Shown: positions 41,415-51,667 of the stretch, piece after piece
How the letters are laid out: the number at the start of each line of letters is the position of its first letter
Position numbering within the stretch: the first letter of the stretch is position 1
Assembly: GCF_011038655.2 (NCBI RefSeq)
Contig: NZ_CP064954.1
Coordinates: 2,542,001-2,606,000 of the forward strand
DNA from: Corynebacterium lizhenjunii
Lineage (GTDB): Bacteria > Actinomycetota > Actinomycetes > Mycobacteriales > Mycobacteriaceae
Direction of reading: 5' to 3'
DNA length: 64,000 bases
Notes under the pieces: generated by a model
Database searches by the model: none
Told to the model about the DNA's origin: nothing
The model's input: the letters and a program-made list of their open reading frames with translations, nothing else
Program-made: the position numbers and the translations under genes

Positions 41415-41747
41415 TTAGAACACCACGTTCACCAGCAGCATGTAGGCGGCTGTGCCGCCCAGGATGGACAGACCGGAGTTGTGGCGCCATAGGTGCAGAC
41501 CTACGGTAATCGCCACGCCGAGGAGGGCGGCAAGGACGCCACCGGGGGCATCGGCCTGACCGAGGACGGTGTAGACGACAAGAACGGTCATGACGCCGAC
41601 GGGCATCAGCAAGCCCAGCAGGCCTATGAAGGCATTACCTTTGAGCACCTTGAGGAAGCTAAAGGGCAGGGCACGCAGCAGGATGGTGACGATGCACACG
41701 GGGATGAGCACCGCCGCGATAGCACCCAGAGTCACACCAGCGGGCAT
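41415..41747 (-). CDS. brnE: Branched-chain amino acid exporter small subunit, AzlD/BrnE type
   Basis: A 110-residue protein with four hydrophobic helices (LGAIAAVLIPVCIVTILLRA, FIGLLGLLMPVGVMTVLVVY, LAALLGVAITVGLHLWRH, LGGTAAYMLLVNVVF), as in AzlD. It works with the larger AzlC subunit encoded 1 bp upstream to export isoleucine, leucine, valine and methionine. The Lrp-type activator often found beside brnFE in corynebacteria is not present here. Confidence 0.85.
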   Translation of the reverse strand: MPAGVTLGAIAAVLIPVCIVTILLRALPFSFLKVLKGNAFIGLLGLLMPVGVMTVLVVYTVLGQADAPGGVLAALLGVAITVGLHLWRHNSGLSILGGTAAYMLLVNVVF

Positions 41748-41748
41748 G

Positions 41749-42474
41749 CTAAGCCTCCTTCCGGCGCCAGGTCAGCCACCCGTCCAGGCGGGGGGAGAGG
41801 TAGCGGGCGATAAGCACCAGGAAGTAAACGCACAGGGCCACCATCAGGAAATGCTGCGGCACCAGCAGCGCACAGACCAGGGCGATGCCCCCTGCCAGCA
41901 CCGGCAGCGAATAGTCCGGGTTGTTCTTAAAAGAGTCAAAGGCTAGCACCACGAATAGGGCCACCAGGGCAAACTCCATGCCTTGGACGTCCTCCGGGAT
42001 AATTTGTCCCGCCACTGCGCCGACTACGCCGCTAAGCACCCACAGCAGCTGGCAATAAATCTGAATGGTCAGCAGGCGAGTGCCGGAGGGGTTTTCGCCG
42101 CGGGGCAGGGCGGAGACGATGGCATAGGTCTCATCAGTTAGGGCATAAGTGGAGTACGCCCGGCCGGTGCGCGACTCAATACGGTGCCGGGGGTAGGTCA
42201 GGCCATAGAAGATGTGGCGGAAGTTCACCATGAAGCCCGTGACGGCCGAAGCCACGGCACCCACCCCGGAGGTCACCATGGTCAGTGCCAAAAACTCCAT
42301 GGAGCCGGCGTAGATGACAAATGAGAATATCGGGGCCCACCACCAGTCAAAGCCGGTCTGCACCACCAGCGCGCCGAAGGCTAGGCCCAAAGGAATCAGC
42401 CCGGGGGCCACCGCCCAGCAGTCGCGCAAACCTTGTGAGATTTCTTCCTTGCGCACAGACATGCGTTCAAGCAT
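41749..42474 (-). CDS. brnF: Branched-chain amino acid exporter large subunit, AzlC/BrnF type
   Basis: A 241-residue membrane protein with the AzlC signature GLRDCWAVAPGLIPLGLAFG near the N-terminus, YAGSMEFLAL, NFRHIFYGLTYP and TDETYAIV. ATG 42474 (MLERMSVRKEEIS) is taken as start; an in-frame ATG at 42489 also exists. It forms the exporter with the BrnE-type subunit. Confidence 0.87.
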   Translation of the reverse strand: MLERMSVRKEEISQGLRDCWAVAPGLIPLGLAFGALVVQTGFDWWWAPIFSFVIYAGSMEFLALTMVTSGVGAVASAVTGFMVNFRHIFYGLTYPRHRIESRTGRAYSTYALTDETYAIVSALPRGENPSGTRLLTIQIYCQLLWVLSGVVGAVAGQIIPEDVQGMEFALVALFVVLAFDSFKNNPDYSLPVLAGGIALVCALLVPQHFLMVALCVYFLVLIARYLSPRLDGWLTWRRKEA

Positions 42475-42494
42475 AAACCACCAGAGCACAGCGC

Positions 42495-43091
42495 CTAGTT
42501 ATAGTACGGCTCCTGCGGGAAGGTGGAGTACAAGGGCAGGGGCATGGGCTGGCGGCGCATTACTTCTGCCCACAAGTCCACGCTGGCCGGGGCAATCACG
42601 TCACTGGCCAGGGCGGGGGCCACATACCAGTCGCCGTCTTCGATTTGCCGTTCCAGTTCCTGATTATCCCAGATGAAGCGGCCTAAGAAGGAGCGCATGT
42701 GGGTGAGAACGCCGCGCATCTCTTCACCGGCGCGCACATCCACCATGGCCACCCGCGGGGCAATGGGCGCCAGGAAGGGGTGCTTGGAGGCATTCACGCC
42801 AGGGGCCACCACGCCGATGGTCAGGGTCCCCATGGGCTCAACATCTCCCCCATAATAAAACGCCTTGGGCGGGGCATACAGCTCGTCAAAGATACCGCGG
42901 ACAGGCGGGGCTACATCGGAAACGCGGTTGAGCATAAGACCCTCAGTGAACTGCGAGGTCTGGTTATAAATGATGACCACATTGCGGCTGTACGTCTGAT
43001 CTTCCAAATTGGGCGCCGCAATTAACAGCTGGCCAACCTCGACGGGGTTGCGCTCTAAGTCGGTGAAGAGCTCGCGCGGCTCAATAAGCAT
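42495..43091 (-). CDS. YqgE/AlgH family protein (UPF0301)
   Basis: A 198-residue protein from ATG 43091 (MLIEPRELFTDLERNPVEVG). Family marks are GQLLIAAPNLEDQTYSRNVV, LMLNRVSDV, FYYGGDVEPMGTL and SFLGRFIWDNQELERQIEDG (W-x-x-x-QLE type). The molecular role of the family is not settled. The gene begins 5 bp after the pcnA stop, so the two are probably co-transcribed. Confidence 0.87.
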   Translation of the reverse strand: MLIEPRELFTDLERNPVEVGQLLIAAPNLEDQTYSRNVVIIYNQTSQFTEGLMLNRVSDVAPPVRGIFDELYAPPKAFYYGGDVEPMGTLTIGVVAPGVNASKHPFLAPIAPRVAMVDVRAGEEMRGVLTHMRSFLGRFIWDNQELERQIEDGDWYVAPALASDVIAPASVDLWAEVMRRQPMPLPLYSTFPQEPYYN

Positions 43092-43096
43092 GGGTC

Positions 43097-44557
43097 CTAT
43101 CCCTTCTGTTCTTGCCACCACGCGCGCAAACGCGCGATGGCTTCCTCCCGCTCCAGCGGGCCTTCCTCCAAGCGCAATTCCTTCAGGAACGTCCAAGCCT
43201 TGCCCACCTGCGGCCCCGGTTCCAGCCCCAGGATCTCCATGATGGCGTTGCCATCCAAGTCCGGGCGTACCCGGGCCAGGTCCTCCTGCGCCGCGATATG
43301 CGCAATGCGCTCTTCCAAATGATCATAGGTGCGTTGGAGCCGCGCCGCCTTGCGGGGGTTACGGGTGGTGCAATCCGCGCGCACCAACTTGTGCAGCCGG
43401 GGCAGCAAATCCCCAGCATCGGTAACATAGCGGCGCACCGCAGAATCCGTCCACTGACCCTCACCAAAACCATGGAAGCGCATGTGCAGATACACCAGTT
43501 GCCCCACGTCTTGGATAACGGCCTTAGGGTATTTCAGGGCCCGCAGCCGTTTGCGCGCCAGCTTGGCGCCCACTACCTCATGGTGGTGGAAACTCACCCG
43601 GCCGTCGGTGAACTCACGGGTATCGGGTTTGCCAATGTCATGCAGCAACGCCGCCCAGCGCAACACCAGATCCGGGCCATCTTCTTCCTGGTCAATGGCC
43701 TGGCGCAGCACCTGCAGGGAGTGCGCGTAGACGTCCTTGTGCTGCGCGTGCTCATCAGTCTCCATGGCCAAGGCGGGAATCTCTGGGAAGATATGCTCCG
43801 CTATGCCAGACTCGCACAGCAAGTCCAGGCCGGCCTCCGGGCGCTGGCCGCACATGAGTTTGTCCAGCTCCACCTGCACGCGCTCGACGGTAATGCGGCG
43901 GATCTCGCCCGCCATATCCGCCATAGCCGCGCGCACCCGCGGGGCTACACGAAATTCCAACTGGGAAGCGAAACGGGCGGCACGCAGCATACGCAAGGGA
44001 TCATCGTGAAAGGACAGCTCCGGGGCGGCCGGGGTATCCAACACCCCAGCGGCCAAATCCTGCAGGCCCCCCAACGGATCATGGAAACGATGTTGCCCAT
44101 CCGGGGCCAGCTCTATAGCCATGGCATTGACACGGAAATCCCGGCGGACCAGATCGCCTTCCAAACTATCCCCATAGGTGACTTCCGGGTTGCGGGAATC
44201 CCCGTCATACACATCGCTGCGGAAGGTGGTGATCTCTACCTGTTGTCCGTGGTAGGCGGCAGAAACCGTACCGTAATCAATGCCGGTGTCCCAGACTGTT
44301 TCTGCCCAATCCTCCAGGATCTCCTTAATAATCTGCGGGCGGGCGGGGGTGGTGAAGTCCATGTCTTCCCCCAACCGGCCCAGCGCGGCGTCGCGGACAG
44401 AGCCACCCACCAGGTACAGCGGATAGCCTTGCTGCGCAAAGCGGGAAACCAGTCCGCCCAGCAGGGGAGTTAGCTCTTGGGTTGCCTGGTGGGCACGCGC
44501 AAGAACCCCAACCATGGCCGGAGTTTCGGCAGCGCGGGCGGTGTCCTGAGAATTCAC
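43097..44557 (-). CDS. pcnA: CCA tRNA nucleotidyltransferase with HD domain
   Basis: A 486-residue enzyme that adds or repairs the 3'-CCA of tRNA. The nucleotidyltransferase head has [22 protein letters not shown] (DxD), then [13 protein letters not shown] and the [12 protein letters not shown] segment; an HD phosphohydrolase-like motif is [14 protein letters not shown] 44557 ([13 protein letters not shown]) is chosen because a TAGACT element lies 7 nt before it, giving a leaderless mRNA; the longer frame to 44824 would run across the divergent NUDIX gene. Same divergent pair as in mycobacteria. Confidence 0.9.
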   Translation of the reverse strand: MNSQDTARAAETPAMVGVLARAHQATQELTPLLGGLVSRFAQQGYPLYLVGGSVRDAALGRLGEDMDFTTPARPQIIKEILEDWAETVWDTGIDYGTVSAAYHGQQVEITTFRSDVYDGDSRNPEVTYGDSLEGDLVRRDFRVNAMAIELAPDGQHRFHDPLGGLQDLAAGVLDTPAAPELSFHDDPLRMLRAARFASQLEFRVAPRVRAAMADMAGEIRRITVERVQVELDKLMCGQRPEAGLDLLCESGIAEHIFPEIPALAMETDEHAQHKDVYAHSLQVLRQAIDQEEDGPDLVLRWAALLHDIGKPDTREFTDGRVSFHHHEVVGAKLARKRLRALKYPKAVIQDVGQLVYLHMRFHGFGEGQWTDSAVRRYVTDAGDLLPRLHKLVRADCTTRNPRKAARLQRTYDHLEERIAHIAAQEDLARVRPDLDGNAIMEILGLEPGPQVGKAWTFLKELRLEEGPLEREEAIARLRAWWQEQKG

Positions 44558-44564
44558 GCGTGCA

Positions 44565-44577
44565 AGTCTACTACGAT
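44565..44577. promoter_or_regulatory. Back-to-back -10 elements of pcnA and the NUDIX gene
   Basis: TAGACT on the minus strand (44565-44570), 7 nt before the pcnA GTG, and TACGAT on the plus strand (44572-44577), 8 nt before the NUDIX ATG. Only 28 bp separate the two start codons, so both mRNAs would be leaderless and the two polymerase footprints must overlap. Confidence 0.5.
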
Positions 44578-44585
44578 TAAACGCG

Positions 44586-45251
44586 ATGACTAGCCACAGT
44601 AAAGGCGCCAACAAGGGCCCTAATAAAGGCCACAGCCGGGGCCGTAAGTCCGGTGCGAAGTCGGGCGCTCGCTCGGCTGCGCGTTCCGGCGCCCGCAAGC
44701 GCCGCCGCCAGCAGCGCCCGCAGCAGGCACGCCCGGCTTCGAAAGGAATGGCCACGCGGGACGAGGTCTCCTCCGGCGGCTTGGTGGTCTCTGGGTTGGC
44801 TGAGGCCGTGGATGCCCAAGGCAATGTGGACTTGGCACAGATTTATGTTGCGCTGATTGGCCGCCTGGACCGTCGCGGCCGCCTGTTGTGGTCCATGCCC
44901 AAGGGCCACGTGGAGGGCGATGAGCCCAAGGATTTAACCGCCCAGCGTGAGGTGTGGGAGGAAACCGGCATTTACGGGGAGGTCTTTGCCTCCCTGGGGG
45001 TTATTGATTATTGGTTTGTCTCCGACGGCGTGCGTATCCACAAAACGGTCCACCACCACCTGTTGCGCTATGTGGACGGCATCCTCAACGATGAGGATCC
45101 GGAGGTCACCGAAGTGGCGTGGATACCTGTCTCGGAGCTGATTGAGCACCTGGCTTATGCTGACGAGCGCCGCCTGGCCCGCATTGCCCACGACTTGCTG
45201 CCGGATTTCGCCCGCCAGGAAAAGGCAGCGGGGAAGGTAACCCCCCGGTGA
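44586..45251 (+). CDS. NUDIX hydrolase (MutT4-like)
   Basis: A 221-residue protein. Residues 1-50 are a Lys/Arg/Gly/Ser-rich, probably disordered tail ([19 protein letters not shown]). The NUDIX box spans [25 protein letters not shown] (residues 103-127), with the REVWEETGI core intact. Position next to pcnA matches mycobacterial MutT4, a putative nucleotide-cleaning enzyme. The basic tail may bind nucleic acid. Confidence 0.88.
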   Translation: MTSHSKGANKGPNKGHSRGRKSGAKSGARSAARSGARKRRRQQRPQQARPASKGMATRDEVSSGGLVVSGLAEAVDAQGNVDLAQIYVALIGRLDRRGRLLWSMPKGHVEGDEPKDLTAQREVWEETGIYGEVFASLGVIDYWFVSDGVRIHKTVHHHLLRYVDGILNDEDPEVTEVAWIPVSELIEHLAYADERRLARIAHDLLPDFARQEKAAGKVTPR

Positions 45252-47578
45252 GCCGGGGCAGGCATGCTGGGCTGCGTGGTGTGTGTGCGGGCACAACCCT
45301 AGCGGCAGCACTCACCGTGGCGCTGAGTGCCGTGGCGTTGAGTACCGTGGCGTTTGGCCCCCTGGCCGTCCCGGTGCCCGCCCAGGCACAGTTGCTTAAC
45401 GATGCCCCCTGGGACGGCGCCCGCGCCCCCGCCCAGGTAGAGGTCTCCCTAGAAGAGATTGCCCCTATTAACGCTGGTGAGGACCTACGCGTGCGCCTGC
45501 GCCTGCACAATAAGTCCGCAGAAACCGCCAGCGAGTTGCAGGTAACCGCACGGCGAGGGGATGCCGTGCCGGGGCTAACGGAGGCCCGCATGGAGCTGGC
45601 CGCAGGCCAGTTCCCCTATTTTGGTGCCACCGCCCAGCCGGAGGATTTGGGCCCTGGCGAGTCCACCACTGTGGAGATGACTGTGCCGACGGCTTTGGGC
45701 GCCGAGCAATCGCTCGCGGTGACGCAGCCGGGGGAATACCCCGTAATGTTCGCGCTGACCGGCGTGGCCGGGGGCGCCGCACTGGCTTTGGGTGATGACC
45801 GCGTGATCCTCCCCGTCGGTGCCCCGGCTTCCGATACCGCCGACAGCCCCGCGCCCGGTGCCACAAGCGCAGACGCCGAGCAGGTAGCAGAAGCCGTCGG
45901 CATTCCGGCGACGCCTCCCCGGCGCCCGCACGCGCTGACCCTGATCTATCCGCTAACCGCGCACATCGACATTGTGCCGGGGGAGACCGGCGGGGCGCCG
46001 CTGCTGCTGCAGTCGGAACAATTGGCCAACCAATTAGCACCGGAAGGCCGACTCAGCCGGCTATTAGATGAGTATTTAAGCCACGATCTGCAGGGGGCGG
46101 GCTGTGTGGCACTAGACCCGGCGGTGCTAGATACGGTAGAGCGGATGGCCGGGGGCTATCGCGTGACCAACCAGCGCCCCTCAATTGCCCGCAAGCCGCA
46201 ACGGCTGCGTGACTCCTGGACGCGCGACCGCACCAATTATGACGGCGTGGCCGGTACTGGCGCGGCCGATGCCCGGGCTTTTTTGGACAAGATTCACCAA
46301 TTGGACTGCACCCTGGCCATGCCGTGGGCCAATACCAATACAGACGCAGTCTCCCAAGCGCACAATAGCTGGCTGCTGCATGAGGCCATCGGCCGCGGCG
46401 CGGAAACCCTGCGCAATACCACCGGCATGGAGCTCACCTCTGCCATCGTGGCCCCGGGCGCGGGTTATGTGACCCAGCCGCTCGAGACCACCACGCTGGT
46501 GGCGGATAACACCCAGTGGCCCGGCCAGGCTGTGACCTTCAATGCCTCCCTGGCCGCCCTGCTGGCTGCCACTGGTCCCGCCCCGGAGACCCCCGGCTAT
46601 TCCAACCCGCAATTGCGCTTTGACTATCAGCTAGACTCCGCGCCTGCGCGGAATCTCTCCGCCGTCGCGGCCCTGCGCTTGGCCCTGGCCGAAGGCGACA
46701 CCGTGGCCAAGCTGCCACACAACCTGGACCCGGATGCCGCCCGCGCCCTACTCGGCGAGGCCGCCGCCTTGCTCGCCGCCACAGACAACCTCCCGGGCAC
46801 AACCCAGCCCAGCGCCTACCCGCAGGAACGGGCGGGGGTGGTGGCACGGGGCATCGGCAAGCTCAAGCCCCAAAGGCACCCCGAGGTAGCCGACGGCCAG
46901 GCGGCAGAGGGCAGCCCCTTCCCAGACCCGGCGCAATTGAGCGTGCCGGACGTGCAGGCGGTAGAGCAGCAGGCGCGCTATGCGGATGAACTCACGCGCC
47001 TGATGGTCAATGATCCCAACATTGCCATGACGCGCTACGACTTCACGCTGCCGCTGCGCCGGGACCTGCTGACCACCCTGAGCATGACCGGGCGGTCCGC
47101 GCGCAGCACCCACGCAGACGCGGTGGCCGCCGCGAACCTGCGCCGCGAGCGTAATTCCGCCATGCTGCAGGAGCTGCGCGCCAGCGTGGCGCTGCTGCCA
47201 CCGGGCAATGTGTTCACGCGGGCCTCGGAGTCCTCGCCGCTGCTGATTGTGGCGGAGAATAATTTGCCGCTGCCGGTGGAGGCCACCTTGCGCTACTCCG
47301 GGCCGGAGGGCACGGTGCTGCACACCCCGGAGGTCCTGCGCATCCCGGCACAAGGATCCATTACAACCTCGCTGACGGCAGATTTGCCTGCCGATGCCGG
47401 CCGGACCACCCTGCGCCTGTGGCTGGCAACGGCAGATAATTCCACGGTCTCGGCGCCGGTCATCATCGCTGTGTCCACTCAGGGCGGTAAGTTAGTGGTT
47501 TACGGACTAGGCGTAGTGGTAGCCCTGTTGGCCCTGGCCGGATTAGGTCTTAAGCTGCGCCGCAACAACTCCAACTAG
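45248..47578 (+). CDS. Large exported protein with a C-terminal membrane anchor (DUF6049-like, Rv3909 homologue)
   Basis: A 776-residue protein starting at a GTG that overlaps the stop of the NUDIX gene. Signal peptide: [20 protein letters not shown]..., cleavage probably after AQA near residue 50. An N-terminal beta-sandwich precedes a central domain ([42 protein letters not shown]) and a single C-terminal helix ([20 protein letters not shown]) followed by KLRRNN. Its place between the NUDIX gene and murJ is conserved in actinobacteria, which suggests a part in cell-wall assembly together with MurJ. Confidence 0.82.
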   Translation: MSRGRHAGLRGVCAGTTLAAALTVALSAVALSTVAFGPLAVPVPAQAQLLNDAPWDGARAPAQVEVSLEEIAPINAGEDLRVRLRLHNKSAETASELQVTARRGDAVPGLTEARMELAAGQFPYFGATAQPEDLGPGESTTVEMTVPTALGAEQSLAVTQPGEYPVMFALTGVAGGAALALGDDRVILPVGAPASDTADSPAPGATSADAEQVAEAVGIPATPPRRPHALTLIYPLTAHIDIVPGETGGAPLLLQSEQLANQLAPEGRLSRLLDEYLSHDLQGAGCVALDPAVLDTVERMAGGYRVTNQRPSIARKPQRLRDSWTRDRTNYDGVAGTGAADARAFLDKIHQLDCTLAMPWANTNTDAVSQAHNSWLLHEAIGRGAETLRNTTGMELTSAIVAPGAGYVTQPLETTTLVADNTQWPGQAVTFNASLAALLAATGPAPETPGYSNPQLRFDYQLDSAPARNLSAVAALRLALAEGDTVAKLPHNLDPDAARALLGEAAALLAATDNLPGTTQPSAYPQERAGVVARGIGKLKPQRHPEVADGQAAEGSPFPDPAQLSVPDVQAVEQQARYADELTRLMVNDPNIAMTRYDFTLPLRRDLLTTLSMTGRSARSTHADAVAAANLRRERNSAMLQELRASVALLPPGNVFTRASESSPLLIVAENNLPLPVEATLRYSGPEGTVLHTPEVLRIPAQGSITTSLTADLPADAGRTTLRLWLATADNSTVSAPVIIAVSTQGGKLVVYGLGVVVALLALAGLGLKLRRNNSN

Positions 47579-47591
47579 AGCAAAGATACTT

Positions 47592-50500
47592 ATGTCATCT
47601 CCCCACAGTGCCGGTACTCGTCGGCGCATCATTACGCCAACCCCGCCCGCGCCGGTGCCCGCACCGCGCCCGGTGCGCACCGCTGAGCCTGAGCCCGGCA
47701 GCGTAGCCGAGGATAAATCAACGCTGCAAGCCGCCGGGGTAACCGGGGCTGCGGCATCTGGGGCCGGGGCATCCGGCTCGGGCTCGGGCTCGGCCGGCAC
47801 CGACGGCGGCGGCAATTCGGATGCCGACGTGGTGCGTGCCGGTGGCTCTATGGCGCTGGCGACGCTGATTTCGCGCATAACCGGTTTTGTGCGCACGGTG
47901 CTTATTACCGCCTCCCTGGGCGGGGCCATCGCTTCGGCGTTCCAAACCGCCAACCAGATCCCTAACCTGATCACGGAGATCGTTTTGGGCGCGGTGCTCA
48001 CCGCCCTGGTGGTGCCGGTGCTGGTGCGCGCGGAGAAAGAAGACCCCGATAACGGCGAGGAGTTTGTCCGGCGATTATTCACGCTGGCCGCCACGCTGCT
48101 GGGCGGGGTGACCATCCTATCCATCATCTTTGCCCCGCAGCTCACGCGCATGATGCTGCGCGAAGACGGCCTGGTCAACGTGGAACAAGCCACCTCCATG
48201 GCCTATCTACTGTTGCCGCAGATTTTCTTCTACGGACTCTTTGCGCTGTTCCAGGCCATTTTGAACACCAAGAATGTCTTTGCCCCAGGGGCCTGGGCGC
48301 CGGTGATTAATAATGTCATCTCCATTGCGGTGCTCCTGGCGTATTGGACGCTGCCGGGGGAGTTGCACCCGGACGCGGCATCGGCAGTCACAGATCCCCA
48401 CGTGTTGCTGCTGGGTATAGGCACCACCGCGGGTGTGGTGGTGCAGTGCCTGATTCTGCTGCCTTATCTGCGCCGCTGCGGGATTAACCTGCGCCCGCTG
48501 TGGGGGATTGATGCCCGCCTGAAGCAGTTCGGCGGCATGGCGGTGGCCATCATCGCCTACGTGGCGATCTCCCAGGCCGGCTATGTGGTGACCTCCCAGA
48601 TTGCGTCCTTGTCTGCCGATGTCGCCCCCGCCGTCTACCAAAACCACTGGCTGCTGCTGCAGGTGCCCTACGGCATTATTGGTGTCACCCTACTCACGGC
48701 CATTATGCCGCGCCTATCGCGCAACGCCGCCGACGGCGACAGCGAGGCAGTGGTCCGCGACCTGACCCTGGGCACCAAGCTGACATTTATTGCCCTGATC
48801 CCGATTGTCATTTTCTTCACCGGCTTCGGTGTGCCCATTGCTAAGGGCTTATTCGGCTACGGCCGCCTGGACATGGCCACCGCGGAACTTTTGGGCATGA
48901 CGCTGTCTTTCTCCGCGTTTACGTTGATCCCTTATGCGCTGGTGCTGCTACACCTGCGCGTGTTCTATGCCCGCGAGGAAGCCTGGACACCGACGTTTAT
49001 TATCGCGGGCATTACCGCCACCAAGGTGGTCCTCTCTCTACTGGCCCCGCAGGTGGCTAGCTCCCCGGAGCGCGTGGTGGTTCTGCTGGGCGCGGCCAAT
49101 GGCTGCGGCTTTGTGGCCGGTGCCGTCATTGGTGGCTTCCTGCTCAAGCGGCACCTGGGCTCCTTGGGTGGCCGGGCAGTCATGGCAACGACTGCCTGGG
49201 CGGTGGCTGCCGGGGGCATCGGCCTGCTAGGTGCCTTTGGCGTGGACTGGGTGCTGGGCCTGGTGCTTCCGGATGCGCCCTCGGCCTACATTCTGGCCCG
49301 CGTGGCGGTAGACGGGGTGTTCTTTGTGGCCATCACCGGCCTGGTGCTCTCGCGCTCTGGGCTGCCAGAGGTACTCAACCTGGGCCGGGCCCTGCAGCGG
49401 ATTCCGGGCCTATCGCGGATTATCCACATCCGCCCCGACGCCGGCATTCAGGTCGAGGCCCCCACCCAGGCAGAAATTGCCCCGCAGTACACCCTGGATG
49501 CCTTCAACTCCACCCCGGTTCCGCCGCCGATGTCCGCCGGTATTGTGCGCGGGCCTTCCCTGGTGCCGGGCGCCCCGGTTTCCGACGGCCGCTTCCGTTT
49601 GCTGGTGGACCACGGTTCGGTGCCAGGCGCGCGCTTCTGGCAGGCTGTGGAACAAGACACCGGGCGCATGGTGGCGCTGACCTTTGTCGATACCACCAAC
49701 CAAGCTCCCCTGGCCCCCGCCACCCCGGCGGAAGTGGCCAAGCGCTCGGCCGCCGTCGCGCGCGCTACCCGCAAGCTGGCGGAACTCAACCTGGACACGG
49801 TGGCCGATCACATTGACATCTTGTCCTACCGCGCGGGTGCGCTGATTGTGGCGGATTGGATTGAGGGCACCAGCCTGCGGGAGGTCGCAGAGGCCGGCAA
49901 CCTGGACCCGCAGGCCGTGGCCCACGCGTTGGCCCCCGTGCTTGCCGATGCCTCCACCGCCCACGCCGCCGGCCTGCTCTACGGCGCCGATAACCGGGCC
50001 CGCTTCCGCGTGTCCACCGAGGGCATTGTGCGCCTGGCATTCCCCGCCGTCCTGGCTTCCGCCTCCGCCTCCCAGGACCATGAGTCCCTGGCTTCGGCGC
50101 TGAGTTTGCTGGTGGGCGCAGCCGCCGCGCCGCCGCAGGCTTTGCGCGAGATTGCCGATGCCGCCGCAGCCGGCCCCGCAGAGCCCGTCCAGGGTGCAGG
50201 GGGTGGCGGGGGCGCCGGAGACTCGGGGGCTATTGGAGCTACCGGTGATGCTGGAGCTACCGGTGATGCTGAGGCGATGGCTGCTCTTAGCCTGGCTGAA
50301 CTGGCCGCCCAGCTGCTAGATTTCGCACCAGAAGATGGTGGGGAAGAAGAGCCACTACCGGTGGCGCAGGCAAACCAGGCAGCCGCCGAGGAGCACGCCG
50401 CTTTGGAGGCACAGTCCGAGCCGGGCTTTGGCTCCCGCGGCTACTCACGCACCGGCGCACTGGTCCTGGGCGCGCTGATTACCGCCTTTGTGGTGGGCAT

Positions 50501-51050
50501 GGCTGCGCTGACGGTGTGGATCATGTCGCTGTTTGGGGATCCGGAGACCACGCCGGTGGGCGCACACTCGACCCCCCAAGATTCTTTTGTGGAGCGTCCC
50601 TCCGTGATGTTGCAGTCTGGCACCGGCTACTCACTGCCGGGCGGTGCTACCGACACCTCCCTGGCAGACGACTCCACCGACACCACCTGGGTGACCACCC
50701 AAGATGGCGCCGGCTACCTGCTCACCGTGGCAGACGACACCCAGCTGCGCTACCTAATTTTGGACCAATATCGTTCCCCTGGCACGCGCTACCGTCTCTA
50801 TGCCGTCCCGTCCACGGCCGTGGATAAGCTGCGCACCCACTCCGGGGATCCCGTGCAGGTGCGCGGCGTGGTGCCGGCTGCCGAAGGCACCCTGGAAAGC
50901 ACCCGCGAGATTATCGAGCTAGAGCAGTTGACCGGTTCTGCCTACCGCAACGAGGAGTTCGCCGGCCTGCTGATCTGGATCGATGAGGTCTCCGCCGCTG
51001 GGCGCACGGTGCTCTTCGATGCCACCGTGATCGGCCAACCCCCGCGCTAG
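47592..51050 (+). CDS. murJ: MurJ lipid II flippase fused to a pseudokinase and an outer domain
   Basis: A 1152-residue protein. Residues 1-75 are low-complexity. The MurJ membrane core with about 14 helices starts at SMALATLISRITGFVRTVLI and ends near residue 600. A cytoplasmic protein-kinase-like domain follows (about 665-850), without the catalytic HRD and DFG motifs, then a Gly/Ala/Glu-rich linker. A single helix (TGALVLGALITAFVVGMAAL) near 953 leads to an extracellular beta domain (about 990-1150). The same layout occurs in mycobacterial MviN, where the phosphorylated pseudokinase recruits FhaA and regulates peptidoglycan precursor flipping. Confidence 0.92.
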   Translation: MSSPHSAGTRRRIITPTPPAPVPAPRPVRTAEPEPGSVAEDKSTLQAAGVTGAAASGAGASGSGSGSAGTDGGGNSDADVVRAGGSMALATLISRITGFVRTVLITASLGGAIASAFQTANQIPNLITEIVLGAVLTALVVPVLVRAEKEDPDNGEEFVRRLFTLAATLLGGVTILSIIFAPQLTRMMLREDGLVNVEQATSMAYLLLPQIFFYGLFALFQAILNTKNVFAPGAWAPVINNVISIAVLLAYWTLPGELHPDAASAVTDPHVLLLGIGTTAGVVVQCLILLPYLRRCGINLRPLWGIDARLKQFGGMAVAIIAYVAISQAGYVVTSQIASLSADVAPAVYQNHWLLLQVPYGIIGVTLLTAIMPRLSRNAADGDSEAVVRDLTLGTKLTFIALIPIVIFFTGFGVPIAKGLFGYGRLDMATAELLGMTLSFSAFTLIPYALVLLHLRVFYAREEAWTPTFIIAGITATKVVLSLLAPQVASSPERVVVLLGAANGCGFVAGAVIGGFLLKRHLGSLGGRAVMATTAWAVAAGGIGLLGAFGVDWVLGLVLPDAPSAYILARVAVDGVFFVAITGLVLSRSGLPEVLNLGRALQRIPGLSRIIHIRPDAGIQVEAPTQAEIAPQYTLDAFNSTPVPPPMSAGIVRGPSLVPGAPVSDGRFRLLVDHGSVPGARFWQAVEQDTGRMVALTFVDTTNQAPLAPATPAEVAKRSAAVARATRKLAELNLDTVADHIDILSYRAGALIVADWIEGTSLREVAEAGNLDPQAVAHALAPVLADASTAHAAGLLYGADNRARFRVSTEGIVRLAFPAVLASASASQDHESLASALSLLVGAAAAPPQALREIADAAAAGPAEPVQGAGGGGGAGDSGAIGATGDAGATGDAEAMAALSLAELAAQLLDFAPEDGGEEEPLPVAQANQAAAEEHAALEAQSEPGFGSRGYSRTGALVLGALITAFVVGMAALTVWIMSLFGDPETTPVGAHSTPQDSFVERPSVMLQSGTGYSLPGGATDTSLADDSTDTTWVTTQDGAGYLLTVADDTQLRYLILDQYRSPGTRYRLYAVPSTAVDKLRTHSGDPVQVRGVVPAAEGTLESTREIIELEQLTGSAYRNEEFAGLLIWIDEVSAAGRTVLFDATVIGQPPR

Positions 51051-51157
51051 GTGCCCGCGCTAGTCCGCCACGCGAGGGCCACGCTAGGCGCCCGCGCTAG
51101 GGCCACGCGCTTACGCGGGGCCGCTGGACTCCTACGCGGACATGGCGCTGCGCACTG

Positions 51158-51187
51158 GTAGAGCCCCGCGTTAACGCGGGGCTCTAC
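51158..51187. terminator. Strong hairpin in the murJ-yceI gap
   Basis: Perfect 13-bp arms GTAGAGCCCCGCG and CGCGGGGCTCTAC around TTAA, without a long T-run. Several degenerate CGCTAGGGCCACGC-like repeats precede it (51050-51120). Confidence 0.7.
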
Positions 51188-51276
51188 CTCCCTTGGGGTA
51201 GACACGGAGGCCCCCGGATCTCAGCGGAGCCCCAAGTCGCACACCTCGCGACGTGAACCGCCCCGAGCCATTGGGT

Positions 51277-51410
51277 CAGGCTCAAGGCTACTTGTATATA
51301 TCGCGGGATAGTTTCATATACAGGTGACCCGAAGGCTCTCGCGTTTTTCCAGGTCGCGGACCAGGCTCAAGGCTACTTGTATATATCGCGGGATAGTTTC
51401 ATATACAGGT
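51277..51410. repeat. Two exact 49-bp direct repeats with internal inverted repeat
   Basis: Identical 49-bp units at 51277-51325 and 51362-51410, starting CAGGCTCAAGGCTACTTG. Each has outer arms ACTTGTATAT and ATATACAGGT (9 of 10 complementary) around 16 nt. The unit is AT-rich within a GC-rich gap of 617 bp (51051-51667) that has no gene. It could be a double regulator site or a recombination site. Confidence 0.75.
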
Positions 51411-51667
51411 AGCGCGTGGGGCAGATGGGATCAGCGTGTGAACAAATTGGATTAGCGCGTGGGCAGATAGGGCCTGTGTGGAGCAAATGGGACTAGTGCC
51501 CTGAGGGGTTGGGACCACGTTCTCGTCAACAGCTGCCAAGTTCCTGCAGTTCCGAAGGGGTCGAGTACTTCACGCTTGAAGTCATGGGCGAAAGTCCGTA
51601 GCATGGGGGCACCGGCAAACAAGCCGGAAGAAACGTGCAATAAACCGCAACCATTAAGGAGCACCTC

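Noticed and set aside
43112..44473. Plus-strand open frame of 453 codons opposite pcnA
   Set aside because: Antisense shadow; the minus strand encodes all tRNA nucleotidyltransferase motifs.
47592..51050. Active Ser/Thr kinase fused to MurJ
   Set aside because: The kinase-like part lacks the catalytic HRD and DFG motifs, so it is called a pseudokinase.
51277..51410. CRISPR array
   Set aside because: Only two units, 49 bp each with one 36-bp spacer and no cas genes; more like a duplicated regulator or recombination site.
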